Counted from the first letter of the stretch, positions 1 to 6,223 are shown. The stretch is 7,590 bases of DNA from Candidatus Omnitrophota bacterium (GCA_016867055.1 VGKN01000068.1:1-7590); one strand, 5' to 3'. The notes: generated by a model not told the origin, from the sequence alone. Made by a program: numbers and translations.

Positions 1-1
1 G

Positions 2-1894
2 CCTCCTGATACATCTTTTAAGAAGGTGCCAAAGGGGATGCTTCATCCGAAGCGGATTATGAAGGGTGTTGTGGCAGGTGTAAGGGATTATGGAAATAGA
101 ATGGGTATTCCAACTGCAAATGGAGCGGTTCTGTTTGATGAGCGCTTTATAGGTAATCCCCTCGTCTATTGCGGGACTGTCGGCATTATGCCAAAAAGCG
201 CCTCGTTTAAAAAGGTTAATAAGGGTGATTTGGTAGTCCTTGTTGGCGGAAAAACAGGTAGAGACGGCATCCATGGCGCAACATTTTCATCAGGGGAGCT
301 CACCCATAAATCAGAAAGTATCTCTAGCGGAGCGGTCCAGATAGGAAACCCAATTCAGGAGAAAAAGATTACTGATATCCTGCTTCAGGCACGCGATAAG
401 GGTCTCTATAATGCTATAACTGACTGCGGAGGCGGCGGCTTATCAAGTGCGGTGGGCGAGATAGGAAGAGATTTAGGCGTTATAGTGAATTTGGAAAAAG
501 TGCCCTTAAAATACGAAGGGCTCTCCTATACAGAAATCTGGATTTCAGAGGCACAGGAGAGGATGATTTTAGCAGTTCCAAAAGGTAAGCTGCCAGAATT
601 ACTAAAGATTTTTGAAAGCGAGGATGTTGAAGCAACTGTTATAGGCGAATTCACAAACGATAAAAGACTCCATTTAAGATACGAGGGGAATACGGTCTGC
701 AATATGGATATGGAATTCTTACACGAAGGCCTTCCTAAAATTTTACGAAAGGCAATCTGGACAAAACCAAAACATAAAGAACCAAATTTTTCTTGTCCAA
801 AGGATTTGACAGGGGTTTTATTAAAGATACTCTCCGGTTTCAATGTATGTTCAAAAGAATGGATTATAAGGCAGTATGACCACGAGGTTCAGGGGCAAAG
901 TGTCTTAAAACCCCTTGTGGGAATAGATAACGACGGTCCATCTGATGCCACAATAATAAGGCCTGTGTTTAGTTCCAAAAAGGGCGTAATAGTTAGTTGT
1001 GGAATAAATTTCAGATATTCAGATATAGACCCGTACTGGATGGCTGCCTCAAGCATAGATGAGGCGATAAGACAGATTATCGCAGTTGGCGGCTCCATTG
1101 ATAAAATCGCGCTATTGGATAATTTTAGTTGGGGCGATACTGATAAATCCGAGAAATTAGGCGAGCTCGTAAGGGCATCTTATGGCTGTTATGATATCGC
1201 AAAGGCATATAGGGTTCCGTTTATATCAGGAAAGGATAGTCTTAATAACGAATATAAGGTAGGTAATAGAACTATTTCTATCCCCGGCACGCTTTTGGTC
1301 TCGGCAATCTCAGTGATGGAGGATGTCTCAAGAGCAATTTCAATGGATGCAAAAAAGGAAGGTAACCTTATATACATTATAGGTGAAACCTTAAATGAAT
1401 TAGGTGGTTCGGAGTATTTCACCCAGAATGGTTTTATCGGAAATACCTGCCCTAAGGTAAATCCCAAAAGGGCAAGAGAGGTTTTTAAGAAACTCAACAG
1501 GGCAATCTCGCTTGAATTAGTCAGAAGTTGCCACGACTTATCAGAGGGTGGTTTGGGCGTTGCTTTGTCTGAAATGGCATTTGGCGGCGGTCTTGGTATG
1601 ACGGTATTTTTAAAAGAAGTCCCCTATAAAAAATTACTCACTACTTGTTACTCGCTACTCGCTACTCGAGATGACTACATCTTATTTTCCGAATCCAATT
1701 CAAGGTTTATAGTGGAAGTTGAAAAAGAAAAGCAGAAGGATTTTGAGAAGGCAATGAAGGGCGTGTCTTTTGGGCTCATAGGTTGTTTATCAGCAAGCCC
1801 TGAGTTTAAGATATATGGCGTAAAAGGAAATTTAATTGTATCAACGGATATAAGCACTTTAAAAGAGACGTGGCAGAAGACGCTGAAATGGTAA
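2..1894 (+). CDS. purL: Phosphoribosylformylglycinamidine synthase, PurL subunit (5' end missing)
   Basis: Catalyses ATP-dependent conversion of FGAR plus ammonia to FGAM, step 4 of IMP synthesis, in the cytoplasm, using ammonia from PurQ. The frame is open from base 2, so the N-terminus lies outside the window; the GTG at 26 is internal. Visible family motifs: DYGNRMGIPT near the left edge, the glycine-rich DCGGGGLSSAVGE (about nt 421-460), SGKDSLNNEY (about nt 1226-1255) and CHDLSEGGLG (about nt 1529-1558), typical of the AIR synthase-related ATP-binding halves. No glutaminase domain follows; that is the separate purQ downstream. Wording such as NPLVYCGTVGIMPK recalls the longer PurL forms that can carry a fused PurS, but this cannot be judged here. 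Near the C-terminus a 7-bp tandem repeat (1634-1668) adds residues reading LLTTCYSLLATR between VPYKK and DDYILFSESNSR, at a point where I expect no such segment in the family. The stop lies 2 bases before an inverted-repeat element. Confidence 0.96.
   Translation, partial: PPDTSFKKVPKGMLHPKRIMKGVVAGVRDYGNRMGIPTANGAVLFDERFIGNPLVYCGTVGIMPKSASFKKVNKGDLVVLVGGKTGRDGIHGATFSSGELTHKSESISSGAVQIGNPIQEKKITDILLQARDKGLYNAITDCGGGGLSSAVGEIGRDLGVIVNLEKVPLKYEGLSYTEIWISEAQERMILAVPKGKLPELLKIFESEDVEATVIGEFTNDKRLHLRYEGNTVCNMDMEFLHEGLPKILRKAIWTKPKHKEPNFSCPKDLTGVLLKILSGFNVCSKEWIIRQYDHEVQGQSVLKPLVGIDNDGPSDATIIRPVFSSKKGVIVSCGINFRYSDIDPYWMAASSIDEAIRQIIAVGGSIDKIALLDNFSWGDTDKSEKLGELVRASYGCYDIAKAYRVPFISGKDSLNNEYKVGNRTISIPGTLLVSAISVMEDVSRAISMDAKKEGNLIYIIGETLNELGGSEYFTQNGFIGNTCPKVNPKRAREVFKKLNRAISLELVRSCHDLSEGGLGVALSEMAFGGGLGMTVFLKEVPYKKLLTTCYSLLATRDDYILFSESNSRFIVEVEKEKQKDFEKAMKGVSFGLIGCLSASPEFKIYGVKGNLIVSTDISTLKETWQKTLKW
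1634..1668 (+). repeat. Heptamer tandem repeat inside purL (5 units)
   Basis: Five 7-bp units: TTACTCA, CTACTTG, TTACTCG, CTACTCG, CTACTCG. They sit in the purL reading frame and encode LLTTCYSLLAT(R). The same unit occurs in purQ (2821-2852) and, on the opposite strand, at 3954-3988 and 6212-6225. The flanking purL sequence is well-conserved family sequence, so this looks like an in-frame insertion. Confidence 0.9.
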
Positions 1895-1896
1895 CA

Positions 1897-2392
1897 ATTC
1901 GGAAACGGTAATGGTAACGAAACCCGTATCGGTTGACGGTTTTAAGGTAGCGAAGTTATGAATAAAGAGAAAATAACAAGTTTTAGAGATTTAGAAGTGT
2001 ATCAGAATAGTTACAGCGCTATGTTAATTGTTATGAAAGAAATTGTACCTAAATTACCTAATAGCGAAAAATATGATTTAAAAGATCAATTAAGCCGTGC
2101 CTGTAAGTCTATCCCAAGATTGATAGCAGAAGGTTATGCTAAACGCCATCAAAAAGCTGGATTCCAAAAATATATTGATGATGCTATGAGCGAATGTAAT
2201 GAAATGGTTGTTAGTTTAAGTCAGTCGCGAGATATCTACTCCGAAAATATAAATATAAAACTTTGTGATGAGTTGATTGATACTTATGATAAATCAGGAA
2301 GACAGTTGTATAAATTAGGAAATGCATGGACAAATTTTAAACTACGAACAACGTAACCGAAATGCGAAACGAGCATCGTAACCGTAACCGAT
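1897..2392 (+). mobile_element. Inverted-repeat element carrying a four-helix-bundle ORF (copy A)
   Basis: The region between purL and purQ has two arms. The left arm (about 1897-1940) contains CGGAAACGGTAATGG and CCCGTATCGGTTGACGG. The right arm (about 2344-2392) contains CGAAATGCGAAACGAGCATC and TAACCGTAACCG. The reverse complement of the right arm aligns imperfectly to the left arm, with shared CGG..ACGGT and TCGGTT-ACG blocks. Both arms recur much more closely at 6775-6909, where no ORF lies between them. Of the first 35 bases of the left arms from TTCGG, about 29-30 match, and the right arms share long runs such as CGAACAACGTAAC. The ORF between the arms is an IVS-type four-helix-bundle protein, a family also found inside hairpin-forming 23S rRNA intervening sequences. 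I see no transposase. Mobility is inferred from the second copy. Confidence 0.65.
1958..2356 (+). CDS. Four-helix-bundle protein (23S rRNA intervening-sequence family)
   Basis: 132 residues, the usual size of the family that includes IVS-encoded proteins and, more distantly, the Avd accessory proteins of diversity-generating retroelements. Family hallmarks are visible: an N-terminal SFRDLEVYQNS, then KLPNSEKYDLKDQLSRACKS with IPRLIAEGYAKR (residues about 34-64), then a helix with FQKYIDDAMSECNEM. These are amphipathic helices with no signal peptide or membrane segment. The biochemical role of the family is not settled; Avd binds nucleic acid and reverse transcriptase, but no reverse transcriptase or template repeat lies here. 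The ATG at 1958 is chosen because the homologous N-terminus starts directly after it. The ribosome site is weak (AAGG at 1944-1947). The stop codon lies inside the right repeat arm, so the last residues are repeat-derived. Gene and arms look like one unit dropped between purL and purQ. Confidence 0.88.
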   Translation: MNKEKITSFRDLEVYQNSYSAMLIVMKEIVPKLPNSEKYDLKDQLSRACKSIPRLIAEGYAKRHQKAGFQKYIDDAMSECNEMVVSLSQSRDIYSENINIKLCDELIDTYDKSGRQLYKLGNAWTNFKLRTT

Positions 2393-2409
2393 AAAAATTT
2401 TAAAATACT

Positions 2410-3213
2410 ATGTCTACCCCTAAAGTTTTGGTCCTGCGAACTGCCGGCACAAATTGCGACAAGGAAACCGCCTATGCCTTTGAACTGGCGGGTGCAAGGG
2501 CAGAGATGGTGCATATAAACAGGTTTATTAAAAAAGAAAGAGACTTATCAGAATACCAGATACTTGCAATACCAGGCGGGTTTACCTACGGAGATGATGT
2601 TGCATCGGGTAAGATTTTAGCAAATGAGATAAAGAATAAATTAGGTGAGGATATAAAGAATTTTATTGATGATGGAAAACTTATAATAGGTATATGTAAC
2701 GGCTTTCAGGTTCTGGTCAAGGCAGGATTTCTGCCCGACCTAAATGGCTTTCAAACTATTCAGGCAACCCTTACAATAAATGATTCAGCTAAGTTTGAAG
2801 ACCGTTGGGTGTATTTAAAACTCGCTACTTGCTACTCTCTACTTTCTACTAAATGTGTATGGGCACAGAATATCCCAGAAACGATCTATCTTCCTGTTGC
2901 CCACGGAGAGGGGAAGTTTGTGCCGAGGGATAAAGAGGTTCTAAGAAGGTTAAGGGAAAATAATCAGATAGTATTTCAATATGTAGACGAAAAAGGAAAT
3001 TTAGCCGGCTATCCTTATAATCCAAACGGTTCTGTAGAAAATATCGCAGGGATATGCGATAATACAGGAAGGATTTTTGGCCTTATGCCCCATCCCGAGC
3101 GCCACATCTTTAGCCATCAGCACCCTAGATGGACAAGGAAAAAGTGCTTACCCGAAGGCGACGGCCTTGCGATTTTCAGGAATGGAGTAGGGTATATAAA
3201 GAAAAATCTGTAG
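2410..3213 (+). CDS. purQ: Phosphoribosylformylglycinamidine synthase, PurQ glutaminase subunit
   Basis: Class I glutamine amidotransferase (267 aa) that hydrolyses glutamine and passes ammonia to PurL for FGAM formation. The start fits the family (PKVLVLRTAGTNCDKET). Seen directly: IPGGFTYGDDVASG (54-67); the nucleophile elbow GICNGFQ with Cys96; LPVAHGEGKF (161-170); and MPHPER with His228 and Glu230, completing the catalytic triad. The C-terminal EGDGLAIFRNGVGYI is the extended tail seen in some PurQ proteins. Two oddities. A heptamer repeat at 2821-2852 inserts LATCYSLLST after WVYLK (residues about 138-147). The last 60 bases have a diverged second copy at 3877-3947, beyond the toxin gene. 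There is no clear Shine-Dalgarno before the ATG; the preceding 55 bases are mostly the right arm of the inverted-repeat element, so expression may depend on read-through from purL. Confidence 0.97.
   Translation: MSTPKVLVLRTAGTNCDKETAYAFELAGARAEMVHINRFIKKERDLSEYQILAIPGGFTYGDDVASGKILANEIKNKLGEDIKNFIDDGKLIIGICNGFQVLVKAGFLPDLNGFQTIQATLTINDSAKFEDRWVYLKLATCYSLLSTKCVWAQNIPETIYLPVAHGEGKFVPRDKEVLRRLRENNQIVFQYVDEKGNLAGYPYNPNGSVENIAGICDNTGRIFGLMPHPERHIFSHQHPRWTRKKCLPEGDGLAIFRNGVGYIKKNL
2821..2852 (+). repeat. Heptamer tandem repeat inside purQ (about 4.5 units)
   Basis: Units CTCG, CTACTTG, CTACTCT, CTACTTT, CTACTAA, diverged from the TTACTCG unit seen in purL. It is translated as LATCYSLLST, nearly the same peptide as the purL insert (TTCYSLLAT) and in the same orientation relative to the gene. 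It lies between VYLK and KCVW, which adjoin or nearly adjoin in family members I recall. Confidence 0.82.
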
Positions 3214-3244
3214 TAGTTATACGGCGAAAATTTACATTTGTGCC

Positions 3245-3274
3245 TTGACACATTTGTTTAAAAAGTGGTATTAT
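3245..3274 (+). promoter_or_regulatory. Sigma-70-type promoter of the toxin-antitoxin module
   Basis: A perfect -35 TTGACA (3245-3250) and a -10 TATTAT (3269-3274) are separated by 18 bases. A start about 7 bases downstream falls near 3281, which is the first base of the ribosome site, so the leader would be almost nil. ACATTTGT is directly repeated at 3234-3241 and 3250-3257, and an imperfect inverted pair CACATTT / AAAAGTG lies in the spacer (3249-3255, 3261-3267). Either could be the operator for autorepression by the antitoxin; this is inferred from the usual behaviour of such modules. Confidence 0.72.
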
Positions 3275-3280
3275 TTTCTT

Positions 3281-3289
3281 GGAGGTGAT
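3281..3289 (+). promoter_or_regulatory. Strong ribosome binding site of the antitoxin gene
   Basis: GGAGGTGAT is a near-perfect Shine-Dalgarno, 4 bases before the ATG at 3294. It decides the start in favour of ATG 3294 over the in-frame TTG at 3279, which lies upstream of the ribosome site itself. Confidence 0.85.
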
Positions 3290-3293
3290 AGAT

Positions 3294-3548
3294 ATGGCAA
3301 AGAGGGATATGGTAACAAGAGAGAGATTAAGTATTGATGTGCTTCCCGAAGAACACAGGCAGATAAAGGCGTATGCAGCCCTTCATGGCGAGACAATACG
3401 TGAATATGTTTTAGAGAGCATAAAGGAGCGTTTACGCCACGAGTCCGAACAAAAAGATATATTATCTTTGACTGCCAGCCTTGACAAGGACCCTGTTTTA
3501 AAGAAACTATGGCATAATAAGAAGGATGCGGCCTATGACAGGGCATAA
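3294..3548 (+). CDS. Antitoxin of a MazF-type module, ribbon-helix-helix-like
   Basis: 84 residues. The N-terminal part, RERLSIDVLPEEHRQIKAYA followed by a helix-turn-helix-length stretch (ALHGETIREYVLESIKERL), has the pattern of a ribbon-helix-helix DNA-binding fold: a short basic strand, then two helices. The C-terminal part (about 50-84) is charged and would be the toxin-wrapping tail. It should neutralise the toxin encoded next to it and repress the shared promoter. The 3' end overlaps the toxin gene by 14 bases if the toxin starts at 3535, the usual order (antitoxin first, translational coupling). Family assignment rests on fold pattern and on the neighbour; the exact antitoxin family is not recognised. 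Confidence 0.82.
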   Translation: MAKRDMVTRERLSIDVLPEEHRQIKAYAALHGETIREYVLESIKERLRHESEQKDILSLTASLDKDPVLKKLWHNKKDAAYDRA

Positions 3549-3873
3549 AGCAGGAGATATTGTCCTCGTTGATTTCGGATTTTCTGAATCAGTGGGTTCT
3601 AAAAAGAGACCAGCCTTGATAATAAACAGCGATAATTATAACAAAAGCCGCCAAGAAATGATTATTATGGCTATCACAAGCAATATTGAAAGAGTATTGG
3701 TAGGCGATACTAAGATAGAGAGATGGAGGGAGGCAAGATTATTATATCCGTCTTTGGTTACAGGTATTATCCGGACAATAAAAGACAATATGATAATCCA
3801 AAAACTTGGAGTTCTCTCAGAGCAGGACTTCAAAAGAGTAAAAGATAGTCTAAAAAAGACGATAGAGTTTTAA
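3535..3873 (+). CDS. MazF/PemK-type endoribonuclease toxin
   Basis: 112 residues, the family's usual size. The order of blocks matches MazF/PemK: KAGDIVLVDFGF (5-16), a loop, KKRPALIINSDNYN (23-36), MAITSN (45-50), PSLVTGIIRTIKDN, then KLGVLSEQDFKRVKDSL at the end. Arg25 of the RPA motif and Thr48 of AITS sit where catalytic Arg and Thr are placed in MazF enzymes, so it is probably active. Such toxins cleave mRNA at short specific sequences; the specificity cannot be read here. ATG 3535 is preferred because it puts AAGG (3522-3525) at a usable distance; ATG 3526 is in frame and would add three residues. The gene is followed directly by a displaced copy of the purQ tail, which suggests the module came in by recombination at the purQ 3' end. 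Confidence 0.88.
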   Translation: MTGHKAGDIVLVDFGFSESVGSKKRPALIINSDNYNKSRQEMIIMAITSNIERVLVGDTKIERWREARLLYPSLVTGIIRTIKDNMIIQKLGVLSEQDFKRVKDSLKKTIEF

Positions 3874-3876
3874 AAA

Positions 3877-3947
3877 CAAGGCGACGGTCTTACGATATTT
3901 AGGAATGAGGTGGGATATATGTGGGATATGTTAGGAAAAATTTATAA
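3877..3947 (+). pseudogene. Displaced remnant of the purQ 3' end
   Basis: Aligns without gaps to 3154-3198 of purQ and, after skipping 11 bases, to the rest of purQ through its stop. The 11 bases are a tandem duplication (GTGGGATATAT at 3910-3920, GTGGGATATGT at 3921-3931). Removing one unit restores QGDGLTIFRNEVGYIRKNL plus stop, against EGDGLAIFRNGVGYIKKNL plus stop in purQ: 15 of 19 residues identical. Of the 20 codons, 8 are identical, 8 differ silently (stop included) and 4 change the residue, so divergence happened while the segment was coding. The duplication now shifts the frame. This is a remnant, not a gene. Confidence 0.87.
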
Positions 3948-3953
3948 AAAGAT

Positions 3954-3988
3954 AGTAACGAGTAACAAGTAACGCGTAACGAGTAATT
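3954..3988 (-). repeat. Heptamer tandem repeat, intergenic (5 units)
   Basis: Units AGTAACG, AGTAACA, AGTAACG, CGTAACG, AGTAATT on the + strand. These are the reverse complement of the units inside purL and purQ. In this orientation TAA appears in every frame. The repeat sits 7 bases after the end of the displaced purQ tail. Confidence 0.88.
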
Positions 3989-4147
3989 AAAATCGCCGAG
4001 TTATAAAGTATGAGTTACAGAGAGATAAAATGTAAAGATATATTTGATAAGATTAAAGAAATATTGGAGAAAAAAGGTCATAGTGAATTAAATTTATTAT
4101 AAATAGATTAAGAAAGTTAAAAATACGAAATTTAGATAGATTTTTTG

Positions 4148-4154
4148 AAAGGAG
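4148..4154 (+). promoter_or_regulatory. Ribosome binding site of the lipoprotein gene
   Basis: AAAGGAG, 5 bases before ATG 4160. It rules out the upstream in-frame TTG at 4145, which would put the ribosome site inside the coding region. Confidence 0.85.
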
Positions 4155-4159
4155 AACAG

Positions 4160-4993
4160 ATGTTTAAGAAAAAAATTATTTTAAGTTTGGTTATTTTTAT
4201 CTTTTCTCTATTTAGTTTACTAAGTTGTATAGCACAGGAGCAAGCCTCTTCAGTTTTACCCAAAGACCTTGGCAAGTTAGAGTATAGGTTTAATAAGGAT
4301 GAGGTAGTGGTGTATAAAACCACGCAGGATATAACGGTTACATCTGAGAATGAGTATCTAAAAAAAGCAGGCGGGCACGCAGTTGAAAATTGGTATACGA
4401 TTATGAAGACAGAGGATGCTACAGATGAACAATATAAGTTTATAGTAGTTGGGTTTTCTGATAAGGTTGGTGAATTAGCGAGGCGAAATTTCATCCTTAC
4501 CAAAGACGGCACCTTTGAACCTACACTTACCGACTACTGGTTTTTCCTAAACTGCCCCAAATTCCCAAGGGAAATAAAGAAAGAATGGGAAGCCCCTATT
4601 GTTATGATATTTGGCTTAGATAGAACAAAAGACCCCCTAATCAATATAAAAGCCAAATACAAGATTAAGGGAACGGAAAAACTTTCAAATATAGACTGCC
4701 TTATAATAGAGAGCGAACTAACAGCAAAGGAAACCGTAGATATAGGTAATGATGGAATAAAAGATGAGGTAGAGCTACAAGATAAAGCCACAACCTACTT
4801 TGCCTATAAGGAGGGAAGGGTTCTTAAGATAGACCTAAGCCGTCGCTATAAGATAACCGCCGCCTATGAACAGGGTAAAAACATGGTTATGAGAGATGAA
4901 TATGCCACCGCAAAATATGAACTCTCAGATAGAAAATTCACCCAGACCCAATTAGATGCATGGTTATATGATAAATATCCGGATATAGATTAA
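4160..4993 (+). CDS. Predicted lipoprotein of unknown function
   Basis: 277 residues. MFKKK is followed by a hydrophobic segment (6-21) and LLSC with Cys23, an acceptable lipobox (Leu at -3, Ser at -1), so export and lipid anchoring are likely. The mature part is predicted mostly beta: KLEYRFNKDEVVVYKTTQDI, then KFIVVGFS, then ATTYFAYKEGRVLKIDLSRRY. This rhythm of repeated 'x-YRF-x-G/D-E-x-x-x-Y' and 'YFxxKEGRV' strands resembles DUF6263-like exported beta proteins of uncultured bacteria; the resemblance is weak. Residues 194-205 (DIGNDGIKDEVE) fit a calcium-binding loop of the D-x-D-x-DG-x-x-D-x-x-E type except for Gly at the third position. The next gene starts 6 bases after the stop, so the two are probably co-translated. 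No enzymatic motif is seen. Confidence 0.83.
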   Translation: MFKKKIILSLVIFIFSLFSLLSCIAQEQASSVLPKDLGKLEYRFNKDEVVVYKTTQDITVTSENEYLKKAGGHAVENWYTIMKTEDATDEQYKFIVVGFSDKVGELARRNFILTKDGTFEPTLTDYWFFLNCPKFPREIKKEWEAPIVMIFGLDRTKDPLINIKAKYKIKGTEKLSNIDCLIIESELTAKETVDIGNDGIKDEVELQDKATTYFAYKEGRVLKIDLSRRYKITAAYEQGKNMVMRDEYATAKYELSDRKFTQTQLDAWLYDKYPDID

Positions 4994-4999
4994 TTGTAT

Positions 5000-6223
5000 A
5001 TGAAGAAATTAGCGCTAATTATTACAGGGTTAATATTATTTGACCCCTTTCTATTATTGGGGGAAGAGCCAAAGATTATAGAGACCGTAAAGATATATAC
5101 AAATGGCTACCGCGGGATAGTTAAAGATGGCAATATAACCTACTATAAACAAGAGGGAGATTTAATAGTGCTCGTTAACGACCAAGCGCTTGCTCAGGAA
5201 TTAATTGATTCAGGCGGAGCAAAACTTATACTTGAAGCCGAGGTAAAACAATATGGTTCCAATACCAATAATGTAAATGTTCTTATAGGAGGATATGAGC
5301 CAACCTTTATCACAGGAGATACCTGGAACAGAAACAGTTTCTCAGTTAATAGTATAAAAAATATAATGAATAACCAAGAGGGTATAGCTGTTATAGTCTC
5401 CTATGATACCCACTGGGATTATGGTGGACCGGGGAGTGAATTTAATAAAAGCCTACAAGGCGCTTTTAAAAACCTGATGAACCAAACAGAATACGACTTA
5501 AAATCTATTGGAATGACAGAAAACACTACAACCATTACTTCATACAGCACAGGCCATTATTTAGCTATGGATTATCTGACAGACCAGACAAAGACAGAGT
5601 TTAATATCACAGAATATAATGCAGTTGCGCCAAATTTAAAAGGGTCCGTCCTTGAGAATTATTTTCAAAAATTAGAGGGAGGCAGGGGTTATGACGACAT
5701 AATCAAAAATAGCGCCTATACGGCTATTCTTAATAGCAACCCATACTTTAGAGATAATGTAGCTGTTAATGCCTATATCACTACCGAGGACTTTGCACAA
5801 GATACTTCATCAAAAGTATATTACTCAGATGCCGATACAGACAAAGGGAAATTAGAGGATATAATTGGTGATTGCTTCTGGCAGGTTAAGAATGACCTTT
5901 TTAAACTATATCTCCCGCCAAATACAACCCATACAAACGAGGAAAGGATATACTCCCAGTTATATAATGAATACTTACCCTATTACTACAAAGACCAAAG
6001 CGGAAACATAGCCTACTATGATACAAAAATTCTCTTAGAACTTAAGAAGGACCAACTGACCCTACAAAGAAATACCAAGCAATACGCCTTATCCCAACTG
6101 ATGCAAAATGCGCCCTGTGGAGCAAAGACCCAGGAAATGACAGACCTAAATAATGAAATAGATTTAATAGAACAAGAAATAGCCCAGATAGAAGGACAGT
6201 TAGGCAATTTTAGTAACGAGTAA
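5000..6223 (+). CDS. Exported protein with alpha/beta-hydrolase-like region and C-terminal coiled-coil module
   Basis: 407 residues from ATG 5000; a TTG at 4994 is in frame but directly follows the previous stop. Residues 1-20 form a signal-peptide-like segment (MKK, then hydrophobic). The middle reads like an alpha/beta hydrolase core: GIAVIVSYDTHWDYGGPG (128-145), a helix, TITSYSTGHYLAMDYL (178-193) with Ser183 in an S-x-S-x-G nucleophile-elbow pattern, NAVAPNLKG (207-215), and a late His311 in NTTHTNEE. Asp277, 279 or 281 could supply the acid. This is inferred from order and spacing; the first Gly of G-x-S-x-G is Ser here. Residues 341-403 are a charged, helical module with a central APCGAKTQ turn, 36 of 63 residues identical to the end of the next gene. 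The last residues (SNE) and the stop come from a heptamer repeat. No close family is recognised. Confidence 0.82.
   Translation: MKKLALIITGLILFDPFLLLGEEPKIIETVKIYTNGYRGIVKDGNITYYKQEGDLIVLVNDQALAQELIDSGGAKLILEAEVKQYGSNTNNVNVLIGGYEPTFITGDTWNRNSFSVNSIKNIMNNQEGIAVIVSYDTHWDYGGPGSEFNKSLQGAFKNLMNQTEYDLKSIGMTENTTTITSYSTGHYLAMDYLTDQTKTEFNITEYNAVAPNLKGSVLENYFQKLEGGRGYDDIIKNSAYTAILNSNPYFRDNVAVNAYITTEDFAQDTSSKVYYSDADTDKGKLEDIIGDCFWQVKNDLFKLYLPPNTTHTNEERIYSQLYNEYLPYYYKDQSGNIAYYDTKILLELKKDQLTLQRNTKQYALSQLMQNAPCGAKTQEMTDLNNEIDLIEQEIAQIEGQLGNFSNE
6020..6208 (+). repeat. Shared C-terminal module, copy 1 (protein-level duplication)
   Basis: Encodes residues 341-403 of the hydrolase-like protein. It pairs with 6442-6630: about 36 of 63 residues are identical and no gap is needed. 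Common landmarks are DT-x-I-x-LE, LTLQRN-x-K, APCGAKTQ and IEQ. It is predicted as two helices around a Pro-Cys-Gly turn. Confidence 0.9.

Larger units (their letters stand above)
3948..4159. other. Gene-poor spacer between the TA module and the lipoprotein gene
   Basis: Holds the heptamer repeat at 3954-3988 and then AT-rich sequence. One short frame, 4010-4102 (ATG, 30 codons, starting MSYREIKCKDIF and rich in Lys, Glu and Ile), has no Shine-Dalgarno and no recognised relative; it may be chance or the start of a decayed gene. I see no hairpin followed by a T run that would mark a terminator, and no convincing promoter for the lipoprotein gene, although the stretch is AT-rich enough to hide one. 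Confidence 0.5.

Noticed and set aside
1958..2356. Avd gene of a diversity-generating retroelement
   Set aside because: No reverse transcriptase, template repeat or variable repeat is present in the window; the protein and its arms fit the IVS type better.
3214..3244. Rho-independent terminator after purQ
   Set aside because: No GC-rich hairpin followed by a T run is present.
3279..3293. TTG start of the antitoxin at 3279
   Set aside because: It precedes the strong Shine-Dalgarno at 3281-3289, and the predicted transcript begins at about 3281.
3271..3546. Minus-strand open frame opposite the antitoxin
   Set aside because: It mirrors the well-supported RHH antitoxin and has no protein features of its own. 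The same applies to the other minus-strand frames over purL, the lipoprotein and the module-bearing genes.
1634..3988. CRISPR-like array
   Set aside because: The repeats are 7-bp units in direct tandem with no spacers, and no cas genes are present.
4010..4102. 30-codon reading frame after the heptamer repeat
   Set aside because: No ribosome site, no recognisable relative, and the composition matches the surrounding AT-rich spacer; kept only as a note in the spacer entry.
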